Assembly (NCBI GenBank): GCA_026995985.1 | Contig: JALWNF010000011.1 | Coordinates: forward strand, 1 to 7,963 | From: Campylobacteraceae bacterium | GTDB taxonomy: Bacteria > Campylobacterota > Campylobacteria > Campylobacterales > Sulfurovaceae | Direction: 5' to 3' | Length of the DNA: 7,963 bases | In this document: positions 1-5,918 of the stretch, piece after piece | How positions within the stretch are numbered: position 1 is the first letter of the stretch | Layout: each line of letters starts with the position of its first letter | Program-made: the position numbers and the translations under genes | The notes under the pieces: generated by a model | Told to the model about the DNA's origin: nothing | The model's database searches: none | What the model saw: the letters and a program-made list of their open reading frames with translations, nothing else

Positions 1-18
1 GCAGTAAGTTACTACTGC
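1..18. repeat. short inverted repeat after ccoG
   Basis: GCAGTA (1-6) pairs with TACTGC (13-18) around a six-base loop, 12 bases past the ccoG stop on the minus strand. It might be the stem of a ccoG terminator, but the bases that would hold the T tract lie outside the window. On the plus strand no T run follows. Confidence 0.25.
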
Positions 19-29
19 TTCATAAATAA

Positions 30-1394
30 TTATTTAAGTTTATCTGCTCTAGGGTAGATAAATACAGCCTTTCTAATAACTGAAATCTTTTCAGGGTCAT
101 CAACTGCATAAGCGTGAAGAGTTACTGTAATAGGAGTATCTTTAGTTGCATCATCAACCAATCTTTCTCTTGTTGCTAGAACCATAACTTTTTTAGCTAG
201 TTTACCAGGACTTAAAGTTAGCTCCTTAAAGCGTTTAATTTTAATTTTCCCTTTATATTTCCCAATTACTTCTAATTTATAAGTATGTTTCTCTCTTTGA
301 GTATTTTGAAAGAGAAGCAAGAAGTTATTTTCAACAAGTTTTCCATTCTCTTTAATCTTATAGAGTTGAGTTGTTTTGTTGACATTTAGAAGCATATACT
401 CTTTTTTTCCAGCCATAGAGAAGAGACCAACCAAAACAAGAGTTAGTGCTACTATATACATAATAGTTTTACCTCTTAAGAGTTTAGTTTTGTTACCCTC
501 AACTACTTCATTTATACTACTCCATCGAACTAAAGACTCTTTACCTAGTTTTCCCATAACTTTAGTACATGCATCAACACACTCAAGGCAGTTAATACAC
601 TCTAGTTGTGTACCTTTTCTAATATCAATATGAGTTGGACATACAGTAACACAACTTTCACATGCTGTACAGTCATACTTCTCTTTATCTAAATCTTTCT
701 GTTTAAATACAACTTTTTCTTTATTTTCATTATAAATTTGTCCACCTCTTTTTTCATCATATATAGCCTGTAGTGTATTTTCATCATAAAGAACCGATTG
801 AACTCTAGAGTATGGACAAACATAGATACACCAATCCTCTTTAAGAAAGACAATATCATAAACCAAAAAGGCAGTAATTCCTAACCAAAAACCAATAAGA
901 ATAGTGTGTTCAGTTGGGTGACTTAAATAGTTAAAAAAATCTTCAGGTGGAACAAAAAACCATAAGAAGTTAGCTGATGCAATAAGAGATAGTATTGTCC
1001 ATAGAGCAATACCTATAACTCGTTTAGTTGCATTTTCAGGTTTACTATAGTCTGGCTCTTTTTGTTTATTGCTAATTCTCTTTCTAAGTTTAAGTATTTT
1101 TGTCTCAATTAAATCTCTATAGATAACCCTAAAGATTGTTTGTGGACAAGCCCAGCCACAAAAAGCACGACCTCCAACTGCTGTAACAGCAAAAATACCT
1201 AAAAAGAGTAACATTAAAAGAAATGGCATTAGATATAGCTCTTGCATATCAAATGCTGTACCCATTAGATGTAACTGTTTTTTGTCAAAAGATAGTAGGA
1301 ATATATGATTCCCTCCTATAGTAATAAAAGGTAAAATAAGCGATATAATAGTCGCTATAACAAACCCATAATAGCGTTTAATTCGATATGTCAT
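30..1394 (-). CDS. ccoG: CcoG (FixG/RdxA) membrane polyferredoxin, cbb3 oxidase assembly
   Basis: A 454-residue integral membrane iron-sulfur protein, close to the usual CcoG length. Seen: hydrophobic spans at about residues 10-27, 53-73, 125-147, 164-184 and 308-327. An FCGWACPQ motif (C79, C83) and a CIYVCPYS motif (C189, C193) lie at span ends, as in NapH/CcoG proteins. A soluble double 4Fe-4S ferredoxin module follows, with C242-C245-C248-C252 and C266-C269-C272-C276. From about residue 335 a beta-rich region without cysteines matches the FixG C-terminal Ig-like domain. Known: CcoG acts in cbb3 oxidase biogenesis and has been reported as a cupric reductase feeding Cu(I) to the CcoI route in Rhodobacter. 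The ATG start is preceded by AAGGAG seven bases upstream (1402-1407 on the plus strand). The gene is divergent from ccoI across a 141-bp gap, which fits shared control. No defect is visible. Confidence 0.96.
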   Translation of the reverse strand: MTYRIKRYYGFVIATIISLILPFITIGGNHIFLLSFDKKQLHLMGTAFDMQELYLMPFLLMLLFLGIFAVTAVGGRAFCGWACPQTIFRVIYRDLIETKILKLRKRISNKQKEPDYSKPENATKRVIGIALWTILSLIASANFLWFFVPPEDFFNYLSHPTEHTILIGFWLGITAFLVYDIVFLKEDWCIYVCPYSRVQSVLYDENTLQAIYDEKRGGQIYNENKEKVVFKQKDLDKEKYDCTACESCVTVCPTHIDIRKGTQLECINCLECVDACTKVMGKLGKESLVRWSSINEVVEGNKTKLLRGKTIMYIVALTLVLVGLFSMAGKKEYMLLNVNKTTQLYKIKENGKLVENNFLLLFQNTQREKHTYKLEVIGKYKGKIKIKRFKELTLSPGKLAKKVMVLATRERLVDDATKDTPITVTLHAYAVDDPEKISVIRKAVFIYPRADKLK

Positions 1395-1401
1395 TGAGAG
1401 A

Positions 1402-1407
1402 CTCCTT
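1402..1407 (-). promoter_or_regulatory. ribosome binding site of ccoG
   Basis: On the minus strand AAGGAG stands seven bases before the ATG at 1394. It fixes the ccoG start at this codon. Confidence 0.75.
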
Positions 1408-1429
1408 GTTTTTTTTAAATATTATCTAT

Positions 1430-1435
1430 ATAATA
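1430..1435 (-). promoter_or_regulatory. candidate -10 element for ccoG
   Basis: On the minus strand this reads TATTAT, about 36 bases before the ccoG start and upstream of its ribosome binding site. A neighbouring GATAAT (1421-1426, minus strand) is an alternative. Campylobacterota sigma-70 promoters usually lack a conserved -35 box, so only the -10 can be proposed. The region is so AT-rich that chance matches are likely. Confidence 0.3.
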
Positions 1436-1459
1436 CAGAAATAAGCTATAATTCTGCTG

Positions 1460-1496
1460 ATTATATCTTAAAGTTATAATAAATATAAGATATAAT
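1460..1496. repeat. second, overlapping 11-bp inverted repeat upstream of ccoI
   Basis: ATTATATCTTA (1460-1470) is the exact reverse complement of TAAGATATAAT (1486-1496), with 15 bases between them. Its right arm overlaps the left-arm end, loop and right-arm start of the 16-bp repeat at 1473-1511, so the two pairings exclude each other in a single strand. This could mark stacked half-sites for a regulator or alternative RNA folds, or it could be AT-rich coincidence. Confidence 0.45.
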
Positions 1497-1511
1497 TATA
1501 TTTATTATAAC
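1473..1511. repeat. perfect 16-bp inverted repeat in the ccoG/ccoI divergent promoter region
   Basis: The left arm GTTATAATAAATATAA (1473-1488) is the exact reverse complement of the right arm at 1496-1511, with a 7-base spacer. It overlaps the proposed ccoI -10 (1475-1480) and ends 12 bases before the ccoI ribosome binding site. It could be an operator for a dimeric regulator acting on both genes, or a hairpin in the ccoI leader RNA. The arms are almost purely A and T, which lowers but does not remove its significance. Confidence 0.6.
1475..1480 (+). promoter_or_regulatory. candidate -10 element for ccoI-ccoS
   Basis: A consensus TATAAT lies about 55 bases before the ccoI start. Together with the ten following bases it resembles the sequence at the proposed ccoN -10: 14 of 16 positions agree between 1474-1489 and 4327-4342. 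A second TATAAT at 1491-1496 is an alternative. No convincing -35 box is seen, as is usual for Campylobacterota. Confidence 0.4.
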
Positions 1512-1523
1512 AAAAAGTGACAG

Positions 1524-1529
1524 AAGGAA
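1524..1529 (+). promoter_or_regulatory. ribosome binding site that fixes the TTG start of ccoI
   Basis: AAGGAA stands six bases before the TTG at 1536. The next in-frame ATG (codon 18) would remove the conserved N-terminal cysteines C6 and C9 and has no such site at the right distance. The TTG start is therefore preferred. Confidence 0.7.
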
Positions 1530-1535
1530 AAATTT

Positions 1536-3938
1536 TTGCCTATAGTTAAGTGTACCCACTGCCAATTAGAATTTGATGAATCTGTAATGATTACTGAAGA
1601 GAATAACCCTAATGTCTATTTTTGTTGCAATGGGTGTCAGGGAGTTTACCATCTGCTAAAAGAGGATGGGCTAGATAGTTTTTATGAGAAAGTGGGAAAT
1701 AGTAAAATTGCTCCTCCTTTAGTAATAGAGGGAGATAGCTCTAGTTTTGATATGGAGAGTTTTAAAGAGAGATATATTAAAACTACATCCGATGGATTTA
1801 GCTCTGTTGATTTGGTTATGGAGGGGATTCACTGTGCAGCTTGTATTTGGCTAAATGAAAAGGTATTAGCAGATACAGATGGAATAGTAGAAGCCTCTAT
1901 AAACTTTACTAACAATAAAGCCAAAATAGTTTGGGACGAAGATACAATTAAGCTCTCTAAGATTATTGAGAAGATAAGAAGCATAGGGTATAATGCCTAC
2001 CCTTATGATAGAACTCAAGAAGATATTAAAGTCAGTAAAAATAAGAGAGACTACTTTATACGAATGGCAGTAGCCATCTTTGCTAGTATGAATATTATGA
2101 TGATAGATGTAGCAAAGTATGCAGGGTTCTTTAGTGGTATGAAAGAGGAGACACTCCATCTTGTAAATATTGCAGAGTTTATCTTTGCTACTCCTGTACT
2201 CTTCTATAGTGGTTGGATTTTTTTTCGTGGGGCTTACTATGGTCTAAAGAACAAGATAATCAATATGGATTTGTTGGTAAGTTCAGGGGCTATGCTCACC
2301 TATATCTACTCTTTATATGTCCTTTTTGGAGGGAAGGGGCATAGCTATTTTGATTCGGTAGCGATGATTATTACCTTTGTTTTGGTAGGTAAATACCTTG
2401 AAGTCATAGGCAAGAAAAATGCTGTTGATACTATGGATAAGATTCGTTCACAAGTCCCTCTTGAAGCAACTATTGTTAAAGATGGAGTTAAAAAGGTTGT
2501 TCCAATAGACACCATAGAGGTAGGTGATATAGTAGAGGTTAAAACAGGAGAGAAGGCTACAGTAGATGGTCTGCTAATAGGCTCAAGTGTTACTACTTTT
2601 GATGAGAGCTCTTTAAGTGGTGAGTCTATGCCTGTTGAGAAGAGGGCAGGAGATACAATCTATAGTGGAACTATTAATACAGGTCAGGTAATTCGATATA
2701 GTGCTACTAAAAACTATGCTAACTCAACACTTAATAATATAGTAACACTTTTAGAAGATGCTCTAGCTTCAAAGCCAAAGATAGAAGATACTACTAATGA
2801 AATATCTAAATATTTCTCTATAACAATTTTGCTTTTATCTCTTTTAACATTTGTGGGTTGGTATTGGTATGGTAGAGATTTTGAACAAGCTTTGATTGTT
2901 GCTATATCTGTTATTGTTATTGCTTGTCCTTGTGCTTTAGCACTAGCAACACCTATTGCATCACTTGTTGGTATCTCTTGGGCAGCCCAGAGAGGACTAC
3001 TCTTTAAAGAGGCGAAGTTTATAGAGACCTTTGCTAAAGCCGATATGGTTGTGCTTGATAAGACAGGTACAATTACAGAGGGAAAATTGAGTGTCAAAGA
3101 TGTAAAAGGGGAGATTTCAACTAAACATCTACCTATACTTTATGCTCTAAGCAGTAGCTCTACACACCCTGTTAGTTTAGCTATTAAAGACTATTTGGAA
3201 GAGAAGTTTAAAGATATTGAGATAGTTGAGCTAGAAGAGATAGAGCAGATAGATGGAAAAGGGCTTAAAGCAAACTATAATGGAAGTATTGTTTTAGGTG
3301 GAAATAGTAAACTTCTTGAAGAGCAAAATATAGAGATTGATTTAGATAGTGACTATACGGTCTATAATTTTGCTTTAGATGGTAAAAGAGTTGTCTCTTT
3401 TGAGCTTGAAGACTCCATAAAAGAGGGTGCAAAGGAGTTAGTATCTTATCTAAAAAGCATAGATGTAGAGGTAGTAATGGCAACAGGTGACCATGAGAGG
3501 GTAGCCTCAAGAGTTGCTAAAGAGGTTGGCATAGAAAAGTTCAAATCATCTCTCTCACCTATAGAGAAGGCAGACTATATTAAGAGTTTAAAAGAGCAGG
3601 GTAGAGTAGTAGTTATGATAGGAGATGGCATAAATGATGCACTAGCCCTCTCAAAAGCAGATATAGCCATAGCCATGGGTAGTGGAGCAGATGTAGCACT
3701 AGCTGTAAGTGATGTGGTCATCTTAAATAACTCTCTTAAAGCCATAGAGGATAGCTTTATGATTTCGCGTAGAACTTTTAAGTTTATTAAGCAGAATTTA
3801 GCTATATCGCTTGTATATAATATTATAACCATACCTGTTGCAATGGCGGGGTATGTGATACCATTGGTAGCAGCACTCTCTATGAGTGTAAGCTCCTTAT
3901 TGGTAGTAGGTAACTCTATGAGGATTAAGAGAGGGTAG
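1536..3938 (+). CDS. ccoI: CcoI (FixI) copper-exporting P1B-type ATPase for cbb3 oxidase assembly
   Basis: An 800-residue heavy-metal P-type ATPase that moves Cu+ across the inner membrane for the CuB site of the oxidase. Seen, in order: an N-terminal cysteine cluster (C6, C9, C30, C31, C34) of the kind found in FixI/CcoI-type ATPases; an HMA domain at about 90-155 with HCAAC (C100, C103); eight likely membrane spans; the actuator SGES at 361-364; the CPC metal site C464-P465-C466; the phosphorylation motif DKTGT with D508; H544-P545; and the hinge GDGIND at 696-701. YN at 761-762 and M783 followed by S786/S787 match the Cu+ (P1B-1) signature of the last two spans. The start is TTG, set by AAGGAA six bases upstream. 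ccoS follows after 68 bases. The cysteine-rich N-terminus plus ccoS and ccoG next door favour CcoI over a copper-detoxifying CopA. All catalytic residues are present. Confidence 0.96.
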   Translation: MPIVKCTHCQLEFDESVMITEENNPNVYFCCNGCQGVYHLLKEDGLDSFYEKVGNSKIAPPLVIEGDSSSFDMESFKERYIKTTSDGFSSVDLVMEGIHCAACIWLNEKVLADTDGIVEASINFTNNKAKIVWDEDTIKLSKIIEKIRSIGYNAYPYDRTQEDIKVSKNKRDYFIRMAVAIFASMNIMMIDVAKYAGFFSGMKEETLHLVNIAEFIFATPVLFYSGWIFFRGAYYGLKNKIINMDLLVSSGAMLTYIYSLYVLFGGKGHSYFDSVAMIITFVLVGKYLEVIGKKNAVDTMDKIRSQVPLEATIVKDGVKKVVPIDTIEVGDIVEVKTGEKATVDGLLIGSSVTTFDESSLSGESMPVEKRAGDTIYSGTINTGQVIRYSATKNYANSTLNNIVTLLEDALASKPKIEDTTNEISKYFSITILLLSLLTFVGWYWYGRDFEQALIVAISVIVIACPCALALATPIASLVGISWAAQRGLLFKEAKFIETFAKADMVVLDKTGTITEGKLSVKDVKGEISTKHLPILYALSSSSTHPVSLAIKDYLEEKFKDIEIVELEEIEQIDGKGLKANYNGSIVLGGNSKLLEEQNIEIDLDSDYTVYNFALDGKRVVSFELEDSIKEGAKELVSYLKSIDVEVVMATGDHERVASRVAKEVGIEKFKSSLSPIEKADYIKSLKEQGRVVVMIGDGINDALALSKADIAIAMGSGADVALAVSDVVILNNSLKAIEDSFMISRRTFKFIKQNLAISLVYNIITIPVAMAGYVIPLVAALSMSVSSLLVVGNSMRIKRG

Positions 3939-3994
3939 TATGTGATTGCTATTGCACCGTATTAAATTTTGATTTCATGATTGAATTAATAAAT

Positions 3995-4000
3995 AAAGGA
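3995..4000 (+). promoter_or_regulatory. ribosome binding site that fixes the TTG start of ccoS
   Basis: AAAGGA lies six bases before the TTG at 4007. The in-frame ATG at 4022 is 21 bases from this site, too far to use it, and no other site is seen near it. Confidence 0.65.
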
Positions 4001-4006
4001 TAAAAA

Positions 4007-4225
4007 TTGAACAATATATTAATGTTAGAATTAACAGTAGGAATTATAGTAAGCTTTACACTTTTAGGTATTTTTATTTGGGCTGCTAAAAATGGGCAGT
4101 TTGATGATAGCAAAAAGATGATGGATGGGCTACTTTTTGACAGCGAAGAGGACCTACGAGCAGCTGTAGAGAGAGAAAAAAGAGTAAAAGAGTTAAAGGA
4201 GAAAAAGGCTAAAAAGAGTGAATAA
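4007..4225 (+). CDS. ccoS: CcoS small membrane protein, cbb3 oxidase maturation
   Basis: A 72-residue protein with one membrane span at about residues 6-27, followed by the CcoS hallmark WAAKNGQFDD and a short acidic stretch (LLFDSEED). Known: in Rhodobacter, CcoS is needed to put the heme and copper cofactors into CcoN, acting with CcoI; its exact mechanism is unsettled. The C-terminal tail after about residue 48 is rich in Lys and Glu (ending KEKKAKKSE) and is probably cytoplasmic and helical; it is on the long side for the family. The TTG start is chosen from AAAGGA six bases upstream; the ATG at 4022 would shorten the protein by five residues without affecting the span. It is probably cotranscribed with ccoI. 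A hairpin with a T-rich tail follows 19 bases after the stop. Confidence 0.9.
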   Translation: MNNILMLELTVGIIVSFTLLGIFIWAAKNGQFDDSKKMMDGLLFDSEEDLRAAVEREKRVKELKEKKAKKSE

Positions 4226-4244
4226 AAGTCTTCTTAAAATATCC

Positions 4245-4285
4245 AAATAACATTATTTAACGCCTTTAAATAGTTATTTTTATTT
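4245..4285 (+). terminator. probable Rho-independent terminator of ccoI-ccoS
   Basis: AAATAAC (4245-4251) pairs with GTTATTT (4273-4279), and TATTTAA (4254-4260) pairs with TTAAATA (4266-4272). This gives a 14-bp stem with a two-base bulge and the loop CGCCT. It runs straight into a T-rich tail (about 4275-4285). On the minus strand the tail is poor, so it looks one-directional. The stem is AT-rich and so weaker than a classical terminator. Its place just after ccoS and before the ccoN promoter region fits the role. Confidence 0.6.
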
Positions 4286-4314
4286 ATAATATTAAAAATA
4301 AACAACTACTTTGT

Positions 4315-4360
4315 GATAACCTCTTTTTATAATATATTTAAGTATAGATTAATGGTTATC
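4315..4360. repeat. widely spaced 7-bp inverted repeat around the ccoN promoter
   Basis: GATAACC (4315-4321) is the exact reverse complement of GGTTATC (4354-4360). The two lie on either side of the candidate -10 at 4328-4333. They could be paired regulator half-sites. With 32 bases between them chance is a real alternative. Confidence 0.3.
4328..4333 (+). promoter_or_regulatory. candidate -10 element for the ccoNOQP operon
   Basis: TATAAT follows a T-rich run (CTCTTTTTATAAT), the usual look of a Campylobacterota sigma-70 promoter without a -35 box. Transcription from it would start near 4340 and give a leader of roughly 90 bases before ccoN. It lies downstream of the ccoS terminator. Another TATAAT at 4285-4290 is an alternative but overlaps the terminator tail. 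Confidence 0.45.
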
Positions 4361-4373
4361 TTTATACCATTAA
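4349..4373. repeat. 8-bp inverted repeat in the ccoN leader
   Basis: TTAATGGT (4349-4356) is the exact reverse complement of ACCATTAA (4366-4373), with nine bases between them. It lies just downstream of the proposed promoter and 46 bases before the ccoN ribosome binding site. It has the size and symmetry of a binding site for a dimeric regulator, or it may form a small hairpin at the 5' end of the mRNA. It does not match the FNR consensus TTGAT-N4-ATCAA. Confidence 0.5.
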
Positions 4374-4419
4374 GATTAGATAGTCGCATTATGTCGCTAT
4401 TCTATTTTAAAATTTTAAG

Positions 4420-4425
4420 AGGAGG
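4420..4425 (+). promoter_or_regulatory. strong ribosome binding site that decides the ccoN start
   Basis: AGGAGG within AAGAGGAGGT stands five bases before the ATG at 4431 but only two bases before the in-frame TTG at 4428. The ATG is therefore the start. Confidence 0.85.
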
Positions 4426-4430
4426 TATTG

Positions 4431-5903
4431 ATGCAAAGCAATGCACAACTTGAGTATGATTACTCAGTAGTAAAGCTCTTTACATTTACTACAATTTTGT
4501 TTGGTATCATCGGTATGCTAATAGGTGTAATCCTAGCGTTTCAACTTGCATTTCCAGAGTTAAGTAACTTATTTGGGGAATATGGTACATTTAGTAGGTT
4601 GAGACCTATTCACACTAATGGTGTAGCATTTGGGTTTACTTTAAGTGGTATTTTTGCAACATGGTACTATGTTGGACAAAGAACATTGAAGATGTCTCTT
4701 AGTGAGTCACCATTCTTAATGAAGGTTGCAAAACTTCATTTTTGGCTCTATTTTATTACTATACTCTTAGCAGTGGTAACACTTATTTTAGGTATTACAA
4801 CTTCTAAAGAGTATGCAGAATTAGAGTGGCCACTTGATTTACTTATTGTTGTATGGTGGGTTCTTTGGGGTGTTGCAATGTTTGGTATGATTGGTATGAG
4901 AAGAGAGAGAGCAATCTATGTCTCTATCTGGTACTATATGTCTTCATTTTTAGCAGTAGCAATGCTCTTTATATTTAATAATATGGAAGTTCCTACATTC
5001 TTCTGGTCGGGTGATGCACCAAGTTCTATTATGCACTCAATCTCAATGTATTCAGGAACAAATGATGCATTAGTTCAGTGGTGGTATGGACACAATGCTG
5101 TTGCATTTGTATTTACAACACCAATTATTGCAATGATTTACTACTTCTTACCGAAAGAGTCTGGTCAGCCTGTATTCTCATATAAGCTATCTGTTCTTGC
5201 ATTCTGGGGATTAATGTTTGTTTACCTTTGGGCTGGTGGTCACCACTTAGTATACTCTACAGTTCCAGATTGGATGCAAACAATGGGTTCTGTAATGTCA
5301 GTTGTACTTATTTTGCCATCTTGGGGTAGTGCTATTAATATGCTTCTTACAATGAAGGGTGAGTGGCAACAGCTTCAAACTTCTCCATTGATTAAGTTTA
5401 TGATTTTAGCTTCTACATTCTATATGTTAAGTACTATTGAGGGTCCTATTCAGGCAATTAAATCAGTAAATGCTATTGCTCACTTTACAGATTGGATTCC
5501 AGGACATGTTCATGATGGTACTCTTGGTTGGGTTGGATTTATGATAATGGCAGCACTTTATCATATGGCACCAAGAATCTTCAAAAGAGAGCTTTACTCT
5601 AAAAAGTTAATGGATACACAGTTCTGGCTACAGACAACTGGTATTGTTCTTTACTTTACATCTATGTGGATTGCTGGTATTACTCAAGGTATGATGTGGA
5701 GAGCTTATGATGAGTATGGTTCACTTCTTTACTCATTTATTGATACTGTAGAGGTACTACACCCATACTACACACTAAGAGGTATTGGTGGATTGTTCTA
5801 CTTAATTGGATTCTTTATGTTTGCATACAATATGTATAAGACTGCAACATCAGGTAGAGTACTTGATAAAGAACCAGCATATGCATCGCCTATGGCATCT
5901 TAA
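4431..5903 (+). CDS. ccoN: CcoN, catalytic subunit I of cbb3-type cytochrome c oxidase
   Basis: The 490-residue heme-copper core subunit, which reduces O2 to water in the inner membrane. It is strongly hydrophobic, with about twelve spans. All ligands are visible (numbered from the ATG): H61 (RPIHTN) and H361 for low-spin heme b, H359 (in GHVHDG) for heme b3, and H221 (YGHN), H271 and H272 (GGHH) for CuB. Y265, six residues before H271, sits where the His-cross-linked tyrosine of cbb3 oxidases belongs; relative to Pseudomonas stutzeri CcoN, as I recall its numbering, the CuB and b3 ligands and this tyrosine are all shifted by the same 14 residues. The length is typical. It is the first gene of the structural operon, with ccoO 15 bases downstream. 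A TTG three bases earlier is rejected because it is too close to the AGGAGG site. Confidence 0.98.
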   Translation: MQSNAQLEYDYSVVKLFTFTTILFGIIGMLIGVILAFQLAFPELSNLFGEYGTFSRLRPIHTNGVAFGFTLSGIFATWYYVGQRTLKMSLSESPFLMKVAKLHFWLYFITILLAVVTLILGITTSKEYAELEWPLDLLIVVWWVLWGVAMFGMIGMRRERAIYVSIWYYMSSFLAVAMLFIFNNMEVPTFFWSGDAPSSIMHSISMYSGTNDALVQWWYGHNAVAFVFTTPIIAMIYYFLPKESGQPVFSYKLSVLAFWGLMFVYLWAGGHHLVYSTVPDWMQTMGSVMSVVLILPSWGSAINMLLTMKGEWQQLQTSPLIKFMILASTFYMLSTIEGPIQAIKSVNAIAHFTDWIPGHVHDGTLGWVGFMIMAALYHMAPRIFKRELYSKKLMDTQFWLQTTGIVLYFTSMWIAGITQGMMWRAYDEYGSLLYSFIDTVEVLHPYYTLRGIGGLFYLIGFFMFAYNMYKTATSGRVLDKEPAYASPMAS

Positions 5904-5918
5904 GAGAAGGAGGTAATT

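Noticed and set aside
376..633. 85-codon plus-strand frame inside ccoG
   Set aside because: It lies wholly opposite the conserved ferredoxin and last-span region of ccoG, has no recognisable protein features and no ribosome binding site. It is a shadow frame.
1866..2159. 97-codon minus-strand frame inside ccoI
   Set aside because: It is antisense to the HMA and first-span region of ccoI, with no family signal and an improbable composition.
2714..3097. 127-codon minus-strand frame inside ccoI
   Set aside because: It is the longest shadow frame but lies antisense to the CPC and DKTGT region, where codon constraints keep antisense frames open. No domain is recognisable.
3265..3510. 81-codon minus-strand frame inside ccoI
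   Set aside because: It is antisense to the nucleotide-binding domain and shows no features of its own.
3575..3832. 85-codon minus-strand frame inside ccoI
   Set aside because: It is antisense to the GDGIND hinge region and has no family signal.
1536..3938. Reading this ATPase as CopA for copper resistance
   Set aside because: The N-terminal cysteine cluster, a single HMA domain and the flanking ccoS and ccoG fit CcoI/FixI better.
3939..4006. Possible operator in the ccoI-ccoS gap (TTGATTTCATGATTGA region)
   Set aside because: The symmetry around TCATGA is imperfect and does not match an FNR box. The gap is most simply a short spacer within one transcript.
4383..4397. GTCGC repeated twice in the ccoN leader (4383-4387 and 4393-4397)
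   Set aside because: Two five-base copies are too short to support a functional repeat without comparative data.
4428..4430. TTG as the ccoN start codon
   Set aside because: It is in frame but only two bases from AGGAGG; the ATG at 4431 has correct spacing.
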